20,890 nucleotides of DNA from a virus. The notes under the pieces are model-generated. The model made no database searches, was not told the DNA's origin, and saw only the letters and a program-made list of their open reading frames with translations. Positions 1 through 7,547 of this stretch are shown piece after piece. Positions within the stretch are counted from its first letter, which is position 1. The number at the start of each line of letters is the position of its first letter. The stretch covers positions 1 through 20,890 of IMG/VR virus record IMGVR_UViG_3300040751_002983; one strand, given 5' to 3'. Position numbers and translations under genes: made by a program.

Positions 1-602
1 AGCCACACTTCGTCACTTCTAGTGCGTATTTGCTTCACATATCCAAGATCACTTAGTATTTTCTGTGAAACTTTGACAACTTCAGGTCGTTTACTACTTT
101 TCATTTCTATGTTGATCACTGGGTTGTTGATCGCTAATGTTTCTTGTGATCCTTGGAGCAACAGGTCCTCATACCCGTCAACATCTATCTTGATGAAGTC
201 CACATCGGTCAGTTCATAACTGTCAAGGGTTTTTATTTTAATATCGCCTGGTGCCCTTTGCAATTTTTGATTTAGCGGTTGTGCAAACTTGGCTGTTGAT
301 TCTGTGTCTCCGAGACCCACTTGATGTAGGATTGCGTTCTTGTCTGAAGGTATATTCTTATTCCAACATTCTACGAACACAGGATTTGGTTCGAAGCAGT
401 GAACGTGTTTGAAATCCTGCATGAGATTCCTCGTCCACATACCCACATTGGCTCCTGCATCAACACATGTTCTCCATTGCTTTACATAACTGTATGCAAT
501 TTTACGTAATGGTCCTTGACCATCGCCCTCGTCTTTAAGGAATGTTGGTTCGGTGTGTACGCCTTTGTATGCTACCCAGAAGTCTCTGCCTGTTGGATAC
601 AT
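1..602 (-). CDS. FkbM-family SAM methyltransferase, 3' end cut by window edge
   Basis: Translating the minus strand from the ATG at 602-600 gives 200 residues, open to the left edge. The SAM-binding motif VDAGANVG is at residues 47-54, the acidic ribose-binding loop FEPNP at 70-74, and the FkbM signature DFIKIDVDGYE at 135-145. The family transfers methyl groups from S-adenosylmethionine to hydroxyls of sugars or lipids, and is common in glycan loci and in marine phages. The start overlaps the stop of the preceding cysteine-rich gene (TAATG), so it is the last visible gene of the operon that starts near 1394. Only the C-terminal tail is missing. The family call is firm; the substrate is unknown. 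Confidence 0.88.
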   Translation of the reverse strand, partial: MYPTGRDFWVAYKGVHTEPTFLKDEGDGQGPLRKIAYSYVKQWRTCVDAGANVGMWTRNLMQDFKHVHCFEPNPVFVECWNKNIPSDKNAILHQVGLGDTESTAKFAQPLNQKLQRAPGDIKIKTLDSYELTDVDFIKIDVDGYEDLLLQGSQETLAINNPVINIEMKSSKRPEVVKVSQKILSDLGYVKQIRTRSDEVW

Positions 603-718
603 TATTCTTCACACTCTTTACACGCACAGTCTGGGCAGTCCCTACATTCTGTACAAGAACTTCCGCAGTGCTGTTCGCAACCACAAAGTTCACAAATATA
701 CTTGATAAGATTATCCAT
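602..718 (-). CDS. Cysteine-rich mini-protein 2 (metallothionein-like), 38 aa
   Basis: A 38-residue frame with ten cysteines at positions 9, 12, 14, 18, 22, 25, 28, 31, 33 and 36, and His17 just before the fourth. The spacing CxxCxCxxxCxxxCxxCxxCxxCxCxxC is identical to that of the neighbouring gene at 711-833, so the two are tandem duplicates. Ten thiols in 28 residues suggest a metal-binding protein (zinc, copper or iron) or a tightly disulfide-bonded one; no named family is recognised. The ATG at 718 overlaps the end of the upstream gene by 8 bases, and the stop overlaps the methyltransferase start. The same frame can be read further upstream from 805, but that part is the out-of-frame shadow of the first copy, so the 718 start is chosen. 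Confidence 0.75.
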   Translation of the reverse strand: MDNLIKYICELCGCEQHCGSSCTECRDCPDCACKECEE

Positions 719-833
719 CTGGTGCGAACCTTTCAAGGCACTTGTTGCAGTCGCACACGTCACAGTTTTCACAGTTCTTACACCCTTTGTCGCAGTGTGG
801 ATCACAATTACATCTATAACATTTTTCCCTCAT
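711..833 (-). CDS. Cysteine-rich mini-protein 1 (metallothionein-like), 40 aa
   Basis: A 40-residue frame starting with the ATG directly after the stop codon of the gene at 834-1394. Cysteines are at 5, 8, 10, 14, 18, 21, 24, 27, 29 and 32, with His13 before the fourth, and a short tail ends in APDG. The cysteine spacing is the same as in the downstream copy, although the residues between the cysteines mostly differ. That conservation argues that both copies are translated and selected for metal binding or disulfide structure. The function is unknown. Metal sequestration, a zinc-knuckle binding protein or a structural mini-protein are all possible. It is co-transcribed with the gene at 834-1394 and with the FkbM methyltransferase. 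Confidence 0.75.
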   Translation of the reverse strand: MREKCYRCNCDPHCDKGCKNCENCDVCDCNKCLERFAPDG

Positions 834-1394
834 CTAAAGATACTTGAACTTCCTGTGTAAATCGGTGTTGGGCAATTTATTCTGCAACATCTGTTTCAAA
901 CTTGCCAGCGTCTTTGCTTTTGTTTTGGAATCTAGTTTGGATAGGTTTGCTATTGCCCTCCTCACGTTTCTGTAATTGGCATCCGTGATGTTCAAGGCCC
1001 TTTCCAGTTGCGTGAGATTCCTGAAGTGATCTCCCCAGGTTCTCATGTATCTGCGTAGTGCCATAACAGGTACCGGTTGCCTCTGCCTCATGGCTTGTGC
1101 TTGATTTTTGTTCTTAAGTTTCTTGGTGATCTCAGGATCTCCTGATACGATGGCCAGCATATTGGCCAAGTCGTTGTTGATCATCCTGACCTGGTCGAAC
1201 GTGCCCTTTGCCATTGTTTGATCCGCGTATGCTTTCACGAACGGCATTGTTTCCTTGCTCTGGCTCAGCCAAGACAGTGCGAGAAAACTGAGGTAAATTC
1301 TTTCTGTGACTTCAGGGAAGGTGAACCTTTGTAAGTCACTAAAACGCCTTATGACCTTGCCCTCAGATACATACTTTAAAAATAGTGTTAACAT
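834..1394 (-). CDS. Conserved-looking phage protein of unknown function, 186 aa
   Basis: Mostly alpha-helical, basic, with no membrane segment and no catalytic motif I recognise. The middle is rich in Gln and Arg (KNKNQAQAMRQRQP around residues 95-108), and the C-terminal half repeats Lys/Leu-rich helices. An in-frame ATG also exists at 1400, but it lies inside the late-promoter box TATAAATA. The ATG at 1394, five bases after that box, matches the promoter-to-start geometry seen elsewhere in the window and is preferred. It heads an operon with two cysteine-rich mini-genes and a methyltransferase, all contiguous or overlapping. The late promoter suggests a role in virion assembly or lysis rather than early takeover. 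Function not assigned. Confidence 0.7.
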   Translation of the reverse strand: MLTLFLKYVSEGKVIRRFSDLQRFTFPEVTERIYLSFLALSWLSQSKETMPFVKAYADQTMAKGTFDQVRMINNDLANMLAIVSGDPEITKKLKNKNQAQAMRQRQPVPVMALRRYMRTWGDHFRNLTQLERALNITDANYRNVRRAIANLSKLDSKTKAKTLASLKQMLQNKLPNTDLHRKFKYL

Positions 1395-1399
1395 ACACA

Positions 1400-1407
1400 T
1401 ATTTATA
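1400..1407 (-). promoter_or_regulatory. T4-type late promoter box TATAAATA
   Basis: The minus strand reads TATAAATA exactly, followed by five bases and then the ATG at 1394. This is the T4 late consensus recognised by gp55-directed polymerase, and it is placed right before a gene. Transcription would begin near the start codon, so the message may be leaderless. Confidence 0.7.
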
Positions 1408-1413
1408 GAGCAT

Positions 1414-2544
1414 ATGCAACGAAACTTTATTCTGACCGATGTTATGAAAACGGGATACCATCAGGAACTCGAGAATTTCATCTCGATGCACAGCATGAAA
1501 AATCAAAATTTTGAAATGACTGGTGAATATTACGATTTACACAACTACGACTTGGACAGTTATGATCGAAGATTTGCCGTCATTGACGTGAGACTTGCGA
1601 ATAGCAGGTACAGTGAAAATCAACAATGGGTGGATGAGTTTCATAAAAGATGTGATCTACTACGGAGTCAAGGTTTTGTCTTTATCTGTGCCACACCATG
1701 GGAGTCAGTTGAGAATGTACTTGCTGAAAAACTTTATCCCGTGGTAAGATTTGAACACATCAAATGGACAGGAGATGTCAGTTGGTTCTGGTACTATATG
1801 TTCAACAAGCATAAGACCAGCAGGTTCAATTTCACCCACGACCACAACGGTAGTTACTGGCATAAGAAACACGACTTCCTGTACCTAAACAAGGCTCCAA
1901 GACCACACAGAGTAAAACTGTATGATAAACTTCTAAATGCAGGATTATTAGAAAACAGCATCCACACATTCATTGGCAAGGGTGCGTTTAAATTTGATCA
2001 TGAATTCAAGGGTAACAATGTTCCAAGAAGACTTGACAAGAAGTATGAACTGCCTGGAGTAGAGCCTGAACACTACCCAAGATTTGGTAAGGATCAGGAC
2101 ATCTATGAACCGCCTTACATTGATACTGTATGCTCGATAGTATCAGAAACAAACGATAACGATTATGAGGTATTCATGACTGAAAAAATATGGAAACCTA
2201 TAATTGCCCAACACGTTTTCGTAGTCCACGGAAACTACCTATACCTACAAAGACTCAGGGAGATGGGATTCAGGACTTTCGGTGCTTACTTCGACGAGTC
2301 ATATGATCTAGAGAAAGACAAAGAAAAACGTATCGACAAACTAGTGTCGGTTTGTGAGCAATTGAAATCTAAGTGTGACAACGGAAGTGTAGTTGAGAGG
2401 GGCAACAAGAAATGGCAAGACATTTACTTACAGACACAATCTCTTAGGAAGCACAACTATGATACTTTTTTCAACGAGGAAAAGTTGGGTGTTCAGATCA
2501 ATAAAACTCTAGAACTATTTCTTGAATTTGCTGATAGCCGTTAA
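1414..2544 (+). CDS. Glycosyltransferase-like protein 1 (TEK...GFKTF...DESYD family)
   Basis: 376 residues from the ATG at 1414. An earlier in-frame ATG at 1306 would run through the divergent promoter and gene, so it is not used. The C-terminal half carries SIVSET, then MTEKIWKP near residue 255, then GFRTFGAYFDESYD near 285-298. The same order of motifs appears in the proteins at 13089-14075 and 18443-19627. The TEK segment followed by a Pro-containing strand resembles the donor-binding part of GT-B fucosyltransferase-like enzymes (GT10), so a sugar transferase is likely but not proven. It stands alone on the plus strand and overlaps the convergent gene by 30 bases at its 3' end. No late box lies directly upstream on this strand. 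Confidence 0.65.
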   Translation: MQRNFILTDVMKTGYHQELENFISMHSMKNQNFEMTGEYYDLHNYDLDSYDRRFAVIDVRLANSRYSENQQWVDEFHKRCDLLRSQGFVFICATPWESVENVLAEKLYPVVRFEHIKWTGDVSWFWYYMFNKHKTSRFNFTHDHNGSYWHKKHDFLYLNKAPRPHRVKLYDKLLNAGLLENSIHTFIGKGAFKFDHEFKGNNVPRRLDKKYELPGVEPEHYPRFGKDQDIYEPPYIDTVCSIVSETNDNDYEVFMTEKIWKPIIAQHVFVVHGNYLYLQRLREMGFRTFGAYFDESYDLEKDKEKRIDKLVSVCEQLKSKCDNGSVVERGNKKWQDIYLQTQSLRKHNYDTFFNEEKLGVQINKTLELFLEFADSR

Positions 2545-3729
2545 ATTTCTTCTAGAGAATCCTAGCCTATCAACCAACTTAACAGCATTGCCTGACTTGT
2601 CAACAGCAACGAAGCCTTCTGGTTCTGTGACTTCGAGACCACTGTCCGTCTGTTGGAATGATCCTATTGCCTGTGCTTGATTCATTTTCTTAAGCACGAA
2701 TGCCTTCATTGTCTGCACCGCCCTGTAGAAAGTCAACATTGCCTGTAATGGCTTCTTGGCCCTGTTAAGGAACACGGGCATCTGTTTCATCTTGTCCTGT
2801 CTCAGTTGTAAGGCCTTCTGTGCTTTTAATCCTGACATCTGCTGTGCCATCTTATCGTTGTAGTATTTCTTGAATCCTAGCAAGAACTTGTTGGCATCGT
2901 TTGGCAGTTTTCCTTCCCTGACCATGGCGTTGATGTACATCTGGAACATTGGAATGAAGTCCTGATTCTGTCCCAGCACACTTGATAGATTCCTCGGAAC
3001 ACCATTCAAGAGGTTCTCAAGTTTCTCGATGCCATTGAAGAACTGTTTCGTTTCTTCGTCAGTGAACTTGGCACTGCCGGACACGTCCTTGTATGTGGCA
3101 TTGTCAAAGAACACATCATTGCTCTTAGCAAATGAACTTACATCTGCCCCTCCTTGTGCGTTCATGTCTGCCAGAGTGTCTCCCACATATGTCGTGTGGA
3201 ATATTATTCCAACTTTGGCTCTGTCGATCTGTTTACCCAAGTCACTTGCTTCTGGAACTGCATATGTGATTGTGTTAGGTGTAAATGTTAGGTTTGGTTT
3301 GCCGTCCACGTTCTTACGTGTGATGTCCTCGTCTGTGAACAGTAGATCACCTTGTACAACACCCTGTATGTTAAGTTTTTTTAGATGTACAAGACATTTT
3401 AATAATTTTTGTCCTAGGTCGTCGGTGCCGTGATTGTTTGCTATGTCTCGCTTTGTGTAGTTCACTTTAGCGTTCTTGGCGAACACAGATTTAGTACCTA
3501 CGAAGAAACGTCCGTTGTCTGGATTGGTCCCACAAACGACAGCAGGTGCACCGTCCCATTTTACAGACACACTCATTGCCTCGGAACTTGTGCCTTTGAG
3601 TGTTAATAGTAATCCTCTGAAATATTCTATAACTGCTTTACCACCCTCATAGCCGTCAGTGATCACTATGTCCTCTATGTGTTCAAGGTGTGTCCTCTTG
3701 AATTCAGTAAGGACATCTTCTATCAACAT
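2515..3729 (-). CDS. DUF6267-like phage protein with nucleotidyltransferase/RNA-ligase-like motifs
   Basis: 404 residues. The overall look, notably the segment around SVKWDGAPAV, matches a family I recall from T4-like marine phages as DUF6267. The order of short motifs fits a covalent nucleotidyltransferase: KWDG at 57-60 (motif I, adenylated Lys57), VQGDLLF at 125-131 (motif III-like), KVGIIFHTTY at 172-181, EGFV at 371-374 (motif IV) and KLV at 384-386 (motif V). A long, basic helical insertion (about 225-350) separates the last two. Known: DNA and RNA ligases and capping enzymes share these motifs. Inferred: this protein may ligate or modify nucleic acid. It follows the gene at 3732-4031 by two bases and probably shares its promoter. 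Confidence 0.7.
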   Translation of the reverse strand: MLIEDVLTEFKRTHLEHIEDIVITDGYEGGKAVIEYFRGLLLTLKGTSSEAMSVSVKWDGAPAVVCGTNPDNGRFFVGTKSVFAKNAKVNYTKRDIANNHGTDDLGQKLLKCLVHLKKLNIQGVVQGDLLFTDEDITRKNVDGKPNLTFTPNTITYAVPEASDLGKQIDRAKVGIIFHTTYVGDTLADMNAQGGADVSSFAKSNDVFFDNATYKDVSGSAKFTDEETKQFFNGIEKLENLLNGVPRNLSSVLGQNQDFIPMFQMYINAMVREGKLPNDANKFLLGFKKYYNDKMAQQMSGLKAQKALQLRQDKMKQMPVFLNRAKKPLQAMLTFYRAVQTMKAFVLKKMNQAQAIGSFQQTDSGLEVTEPEGFVAVDKSGNAVKLVDRLGFSRRNLTAISKFKK

Positions 3730-3731
3730 TG

Positions 3732-4031
3732 TTAGTCCTCTTTGTATTCGCCGTCTTTAATCTTAAGCACGTTCTGTTTGATGTCTCTGTTCTCTTTGAT
3801 ACGGGCGACGCCTTTGCTGAACTTGGATGCGTCCATGTTCTTCAGTGCTGAGTTGAATTTCTTTTCTAGTTTAAATGCTGTGTCTTGGTCGAAGTTCTCC
3901 CTGATGTATGTCATCAGTCTGATAGCACTCTCTAGGATATGAGATGCCCTGCTCTCAACCACTTCTTCCTTGTCCCTCTTAAGGGGCATTGAGCTCAATT
4001 CTTCTAATAGACTTTTTGTGTGTTTTTGCAT
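3732..4031 (-). CDS. Small helical phage protein, 99 aa
   Basis: A charged protein predicted to be wholly alpha-helical, with no cysteines and no recognised motif. It starts with MQKHTKSLLEEL and ends with an acidic tail (GEYKED). It lies two bases upstream of the DUF6267-like gene on the same strand, so the two are almost certainly co-transcribed and may act together. A TGTAAATA box lies six bases before the ATG, indicating late expression. It may be an accessory or chaperone-like subunit of the downstream protein; that is only a guess from position. Confidence 0.7.
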   Translation of the reverse strand: MQKHTKSLLEELSSMPLKRDKEEVVESRASHILESAIRLMTYIRENFDQDTAFKLEKKFNSALKNMDASKFSKGVARIKENRDIKQNVLKIKDGEYKED

Positions 4032-4037
4032 TGTAGG

Positions 4038-4045
4038 TATTTACA
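4038..4045 (-). promoter_or_regulatory. Late-type promoter box TGTAAATA
   Basis: Differs from TATAAATA at one base and lies six bases before the ATG at 4031, in the 43-base gap after the gene ending at 4075. Its spacing matches the other boxes in the window. Confidence 0.5.
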
Positions 4046-4074
4046 CTTTATTATAGCACAATTCTAGCATAAGT

Positions 4075-4782
4075 CTACGATCTAATGCTTTCTTTGTAAC
4101 GTAACAGGTATTTTTCTAGTATTCTGTACTGTGCTGGTGCGTGGTGTATGTTGTAATCAATTTTTTCTTTGTTTTCAAGGGAGTTCCACATATACCTGTT
4201 GCCACAGAAATTGAATAAATCAAGGACTTTTTTGTTTTCCTCTAACAACTTTAACTTTTCAAATCCTTTGTAGTCGCTCAGATGTACTTTGTCGAACTCA
4301 TTACACATATCAAACATAAGATAGTCTACCTTGTGGGCGTCTAGGAAACCACTGAGCAGTACCGCTTCGGTGAACAACTTGTCCCAGAAGCCTCTGATGG
4401 TCGGAGATATGCCATTGAAGTACTCTATCAGTTTTTTCAGTTTGTCCTTGTCAACGTCTGGATCAACTTTCCTAACAGTTTCTTCTTTGGGGTCGGACTC
4501 TAGGTATTCTGCCCTCTGTATGGGAAACCATAACCCGTCTATCTGATCGTCAATCGCACTCACCGTCCACTCCCATCTGGTGTAAAATGTTATAGGGATC
4601 ACTACGAAATGTGGATAACCGTTCTGTGCTATCCATTCCACTGTGGACCTACAAGTCCTATGGAAACTGGTTCCAACTTTTGAAATATTCACATAGTCAT
4701 CACACCCCAGAGATTCTATGAATTCAGTGCTGGGTGTCCAACTATTGCCAAAACTACAACCGTTTATGAGCAATCTCTTCAT
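4075..4782 (-). CDS. SGNH/GDSL-like hydrolase, 235 aa (copy 1)
   Basis: SGNH-fold signs: block I as NGCSFGNSW with the candidate nucleophile Ser10, a glycine block SKVGTS at about 34-39, and a C-terminal HHAPAQY at about 213-219 that supplies the catalytic His in the usual H-x-x-P layout. SGNH enzymes cleave or form esters, often acetyl groups on polysaccharides. The middle (residues 75-150) holds a charged insertion without a recognised motif. Its start overlaps the stop of the upstream cysteine hydrolase gene (ATGA), and it is the last gene of the long minus-strand chain. The canonical Asp before the His is not clear, so activity is uncertain. Two more SGNH-like genes are at 6111-6860 and 11108-11764. 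Confidence 0.65.
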   Translation of the reverse strand: MKRLLINGCSFGNSWTPSTEFIESLGCDDYVNISKVGTSFHRTCRSTVEWIAQNGYPHFVVIPITFYTRWEWTVSAIDDQIDGLWFPIQRAEYLESDPKEETVRKVDPDVDKDKLKKLIEYFNGISPTIRGFWDKLFTEAVLLSGFLDAHKVDYLMFDMCNEFDKVHLSDYKGFEKLKLLEENKKVLDLFNFCGNRYMWNSLENKEKIDYNIHHAPAQYRILEKYLLRYKESIRS

Positions 4783-5459
4783 TGTTTGTCTGCCTCGAAT
4801 GTTCTGGTCACATCAACAGTTGACCTTACTTTGCCAAAGTATTTACTGAAAGTGCTCAGACAGGCGTCGTGTAGATCTTTGTGAGTGGTTGAACAGGCAT
4901 CGTCAATTATTGTAACCGAATATCCCCTGTCTGCGGCTTCACGTGCTGTTGACTCCACGCAGACGTTTGTTGACACTCCTGTGAAGTAAAGATGTTCCAC
5001 ATTTATATCTTTGAGCAGTTGTTCTATGTCTGTTGAAGCGAATGCTCCCATTGATGTTTTTCTAAGAATGTGTTCTCCGTCAATTGGTTTGAGCTCGTCT
5101 ATGATACTGTGTGCAGGTCCCCCCACATAGTTGCCAACCTCCTTGTAAAATTCACGCATGTGACTTGGAATATCTCCGCAGTCCTCCGTGCTTGATCCGG
5201 CTGTGAGATAAATGACCTTGCCTCCCATGTCACGCATCAGTTTCAATAAGGACTTGATATTAGGAATCACGACTTCCTTGATCCTTTGGAATCTCCAATC
5301 AGTGATCGTATTGCCTTCCGCCTGCATTTTTTTGGCCAGTGGACCTTGGTGATGTCCGGTTGCGTACTGCATATCAACGACGACCAAGGCCGATTTGCTT
5401 ATATCCGCCCGCACCTCGATGTTCAGTTGTTTAGAATAGTCTTCGACTACAGCACTCAT
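4779..5459 (-). CDS. Isochorismatase-fold cysteine hydrolase, 226 aa
   Basis: The catalytic triad of the family is visible: Asp29 in VVVDMQ, Lys134 in ILRKTSMGAF, and the nucleophile Cys167 in GVSTNVCVESTAREA, followed by the typical IIDDAC segment. Members hydrolyse amide, vinyl-ether or carbamate bonds in small molecules (isochorismate, nicotinamide, N-carbamoyl compounds, ureidoacrylate, biuret). Length and motif order are normal for the family, with an extra loop at about 92-115. The start shares a base with the upstream methyltransferase stop (TAATG), and the stop overlaps the next gene by four bases, so translation is probably coupled. The substrate cannot be read from the sequence. A nitrogen-releasing amidohydrolase is plausible. 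Confidence 0.85.
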   Translation of the reverse strand: MSAVVEDYSKQLNIEVRADISKSALVVVDMQYATGHHQGPLAKKMQAEGNTITDWRFQRIKEVVIPNIKSLLKLMRDMGGKVIYLTAGSSTEDCGDIPSHMREFYKEVGNYVGGPAHSIIDELKPIDGEHILRKTSMGAFASTDIEQLLKDINVEHLYFTGVSTNVCVESTAREAADRGYSVTIIDDACSTTHKDLHDACLSTFSKYFGKVRSTVDVTRTFEADKQ

Positions 5460-6118
5460 TATCTTGTTTTTCTATAAACGAAATACTTACGTTGGTTGGT
5501 ATCATCACGTATGTCAAGTATTTTAAGATTATAAATCTCTGAGAGTTCTATGATGAAAGGCACATTCCAAGCAAAGAATTCTATCCAGTCTGCTTCAGGC
5601 TTGTCGTGTTGCACACCTGGGTTGACCCTGAAGAACATCGTCCCATTGTCTGCCAATAGGTTCACACATCTTCCTACCTCGGCAACGATCTTGTCTCTGG
5701 CGCCAAAGTTCACAGATCCCAAACAAAGTATAACATCATACTTTTCAGCAGTCTTATATTCTAGTGTGCTGATCTGTAGATCTGCCTTGTTATTGTATGG
5801 ATCAATGCCCACAAGATTATCTATACGTCCTTTGAATTCGTTGTACCCACAACCAACGTCTAGCACTGCCCTTGGTTTGAGACTGTTGACTTCGTCAATC
5901 AGTTGTACACCCGAGTACTTCCATTTCTTCATATCGTTCTGCCAATACTTGGAAAAGTATTTGTGTAGGCAGGCATCGTCGATGGCCTCCACGTACTGTT
6001 CTATGGTTTCACATCTATCTACTTCCACACCAAATGTTTCCATTATGTAGGGTTGATTTATTTTTGTTAGATCGTTCTGTGTATCTCCTAATAATCTAGC
6101 AAATATTTTTTTATTCAC
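5459..6118 (-). CDS. Class I SAM-dependent methyltransferase, 219 aa
   Basis: The SAM motif AVLDVGCGYNEF is at about 84-95, GIDPYN at 104-109 (acidic residue after strand 2), and YDVILCLGSVNFG follows as motif IV, in the order of a Rossmann methyltransferase. The first 80 residues form a helical cap. It probably starts with GTG at 6118, inside the 3' end of the upstream SGNH gene (overlap 8 bases). The methyl acceptor is unknown; small metabolites and sugars are more likely than DNA, because no DNA-methylase motif (NPPY/DPPY) is present. It sits in the middle of the minus-strand chain, between two SGNH-like genes and a cysteine hydrolase. Confidence 0.8.
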   Translation of the reverse strand: MNKKIFARLLGDTQNDLTKINQPYIMETFGVEVDRCETIEQYVEAIDDACLHKYFSKYWQNDMKKWKYSGVQLIDEVNSLKPRAVLDVGCGYNEFKGRIDNLVGIDPYNNKADLQISTLEYKTAEKYDVILCLGSVNFGARDKIVAEVGRCVNLLADNGTMFFRVNPGVQHDKPEADWIEFFAWNVPFIIELSEIYNLKILDIRDDTNQRKYFVYRKTR

Positions 6119-6860
6119 GTATTTCTCCTGTGTTGAAGTTCAATTTGTTGGTAAACATATTCATAATGTTGACATGTGCCTGCTTTGTTGGATGACCAGA
6201 CCATGGATTCACTAAATTCTTTTCCTTTGCTAGTTTAATTTTATCGTCAGTGTCAGTCCACGTGCTCATATGTGGTTCATTATTTTGCTGGTAGTCATCG
6301 ACTAGTTTTGAAAGAAGTGACCAACCGTCAAAAAGAAGATTATCAATTTTACCTGGCCAGGTTTGTTCTTGGAATGTGTTGAACCAATAATTTTTAATAC
6401 TTCTTTGTTTACAATACGCATTGAACATAACGATCTGTCTGTAAAGGTGTGCGACTTCGACTTCTTCTTTGAAATACTTCTTCAACATTATCTTTGCCAT
6501 GCTGTCGTGGGTGTCTGAAAGCACCACCCTTACGAAATCGTCCTTGCTGATATCGAAAAACTCAAATCTGTATAAAGAAGTAATTCCCCATAAAATGATC
6601 ATGTCATCAACTTTGTCCTGGGTTTCTAGGAAATCTATTGCCTTCCTGAATTGTGATGGATTAGAACTACCACCCTTAGATAGATTTTTATTTGTGAGAT
6701 TATATTTTTCACTGATCAAACCACGGAAACTGTAAGTGTCGGCATCTGTTCTGTTTTGGTAAATTTTTTGATATTCCTTAGATGATTGTCCTTCGTCGTA
6801 TCCACAACCAATTCCCCACACCCAACTATCGCCTAAAGTCATCAGCCTAGTTTTTTCCAT
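6111..6860 (-). CDS. SGNH/GDSL-like hydrolase, 249 aa (copy 2)
   Basis: Block I reads TLGDSWVWG with candidate Ser12, block II NLSKGGSSN at 59-67 gives the oxyanion glycine, ILWGITS is block III-like, and SGHPTKQAH contains the candidate catalytic His at about 223. All SGNH blocks are therefore in order, more completely than in copy 1. Such proteins act as esterases or acetyl-modifying enzymes on carbohydrates, in many marine phages with unknown targets. It follows the 2OG oxygenase gene after a 30-base gap, and its stop overlaps the methyltransferase start. There is no late box upstream, only an AT-rich TATATACTA stretch at about 6867-6875. Confidence 0.72.
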   Translation of the reverse strand: MEKTRLMTLGDSWVWGIGCGYDEGQSSKEYQKIYQNRTDADTYSFRGLISEKYNLTNKNLSKGGSSNPSQFRKAIDFLETQDKVDDMIILWGITSLYRFEFFDISKDDFVRVVLSDTHDSMAKIMLKKYFKEEVEVAHLYRQIVMFNAYCKQRSIKNYWFNTFQEQTWPGKIDNLLFDGWSLLSKLVDDYQQNNEPHMSTWTDTDDKIKLAKEKNLVNPWSGHPTKQAHVNIMNMFTNKLNFNTGEIRE

Positions 6861-6890
6861 ACCACTAGTATATACAAAATTGTTTGAAGA

Positions 6891-7547
6891 CTAAACCTTT
6901 TTCTTGATCTGTTTTGATAAAATTTCTTTGGTCTTGTCTGAGATCACACCAGTAATAACCAACATAGGCCTAGGCTTGTTGCTGGCATTGGCTGTGGCGT
7001 GTGGAATGTTCTGCCAATCAAACTTGTGTATGTCTCCTGCCCTCCATCTGTCGAACTGTTCGTTTCCATACATAATGAACTGTCCAGGCTCCCAATCCTG
7101 TAGCATAACCATGATACGGACGACATTATTTGGATCAGCATCCAGGTCATACAATTTGTCTACGTGCATGTTTAACACCTCACCTGTGAACTGTATGTGA
7201 AGTTTAGATCTCACACTAGACAGAGCAAAGAAATCTGTCATACGTTGTAGTGTTGGACATTTAGTGAAATCTTTCAATCCCCTGTAGATTGTCATCTTAG
7301 GATCAGCACCTGCTTCCTTTAGATCATTCTCTTCTGCTTCCACATCTATGTTGATGTTCTCTCTGCCTGTGCCTTCCCTACGGTTGGCCCAGTTCAATGG
7401 TTTGGCATCTTCTATCACTGCCTGTAGTTCTGTCTGCCATCCACCTGTGAACTTGCCCAGGTGTTGGACACAATCCGTGTCTTTGTGCCACTTGTTGAAG
7501 TGATAGTTGCTTCTTGCTTTTGCGTCTTCCCAATTACTTGTAGACAT
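6891..7547 (-). CDS. 2-oxoglutarate/Fe(II) oxygenase-like protein, 218 aa (copy 1)
   Basis: The iron-binding triad can be placed on HVD at 128-130 and His183 in NIPHATAN, with Arg193 in KPRPMLVITG as the 2-oxoglutarate anchor, set in a double-stranded beta-helix pattern (RIMVMLQDWEPGQF, WRAGDIHKFDW). Such enzymes hydroxylate amino acids, peptides or small molecules using oxygen and 2-oxoglutarate. The first 110 residues are a charged helical region without a recognised motif. It overlaps the upstream sulfotransferase-like gene by 14 bases. The smaller protein at 14072-14557 shares the layout H-x-D, then H, then R near VTG, so the two look like paralogues. Substrate unknown. Confidence 0.72.
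   Translation of the reverse strand: MSTSNWEDAKARSNYHFNKWHKDTDCVQHLGKFTGGWQTELQAVIEDAKPLNWANRREGTGRENINIDVEAEENDLKEAGADPKMTIYRGLKDFTKCPTLQRMTDFFALSSVRSKLHIQFTGEVLNMHVDKLYDLDADPNNVVRIMVMLQDWEPGQFIMYGNEQFDRWRAGDIHKFDWQNIPHATANASNKPRPMLVITGVISDKTKEILSKQIKKKV

Noticed and set aside
516-860. Plus-strand frames of 101-114 codons over the cysteine-rich genes
   Set aside because: They are antisense to the two cysteine-rich frames and the methyltransferase; high Ser/Cys/His content is what antisense of Cys-rich coding gives.
3029-3433. Plus-strand frame of 134 codons
   Set aside because: Antisense of the DUF6267-like gene, with no start signal and atypical composition.
5550-6050. Plus-strand frame of 166 codons
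   Set aside because: Antisense of the methyltransferase gene, which has clear SAM motifs in its own frame.
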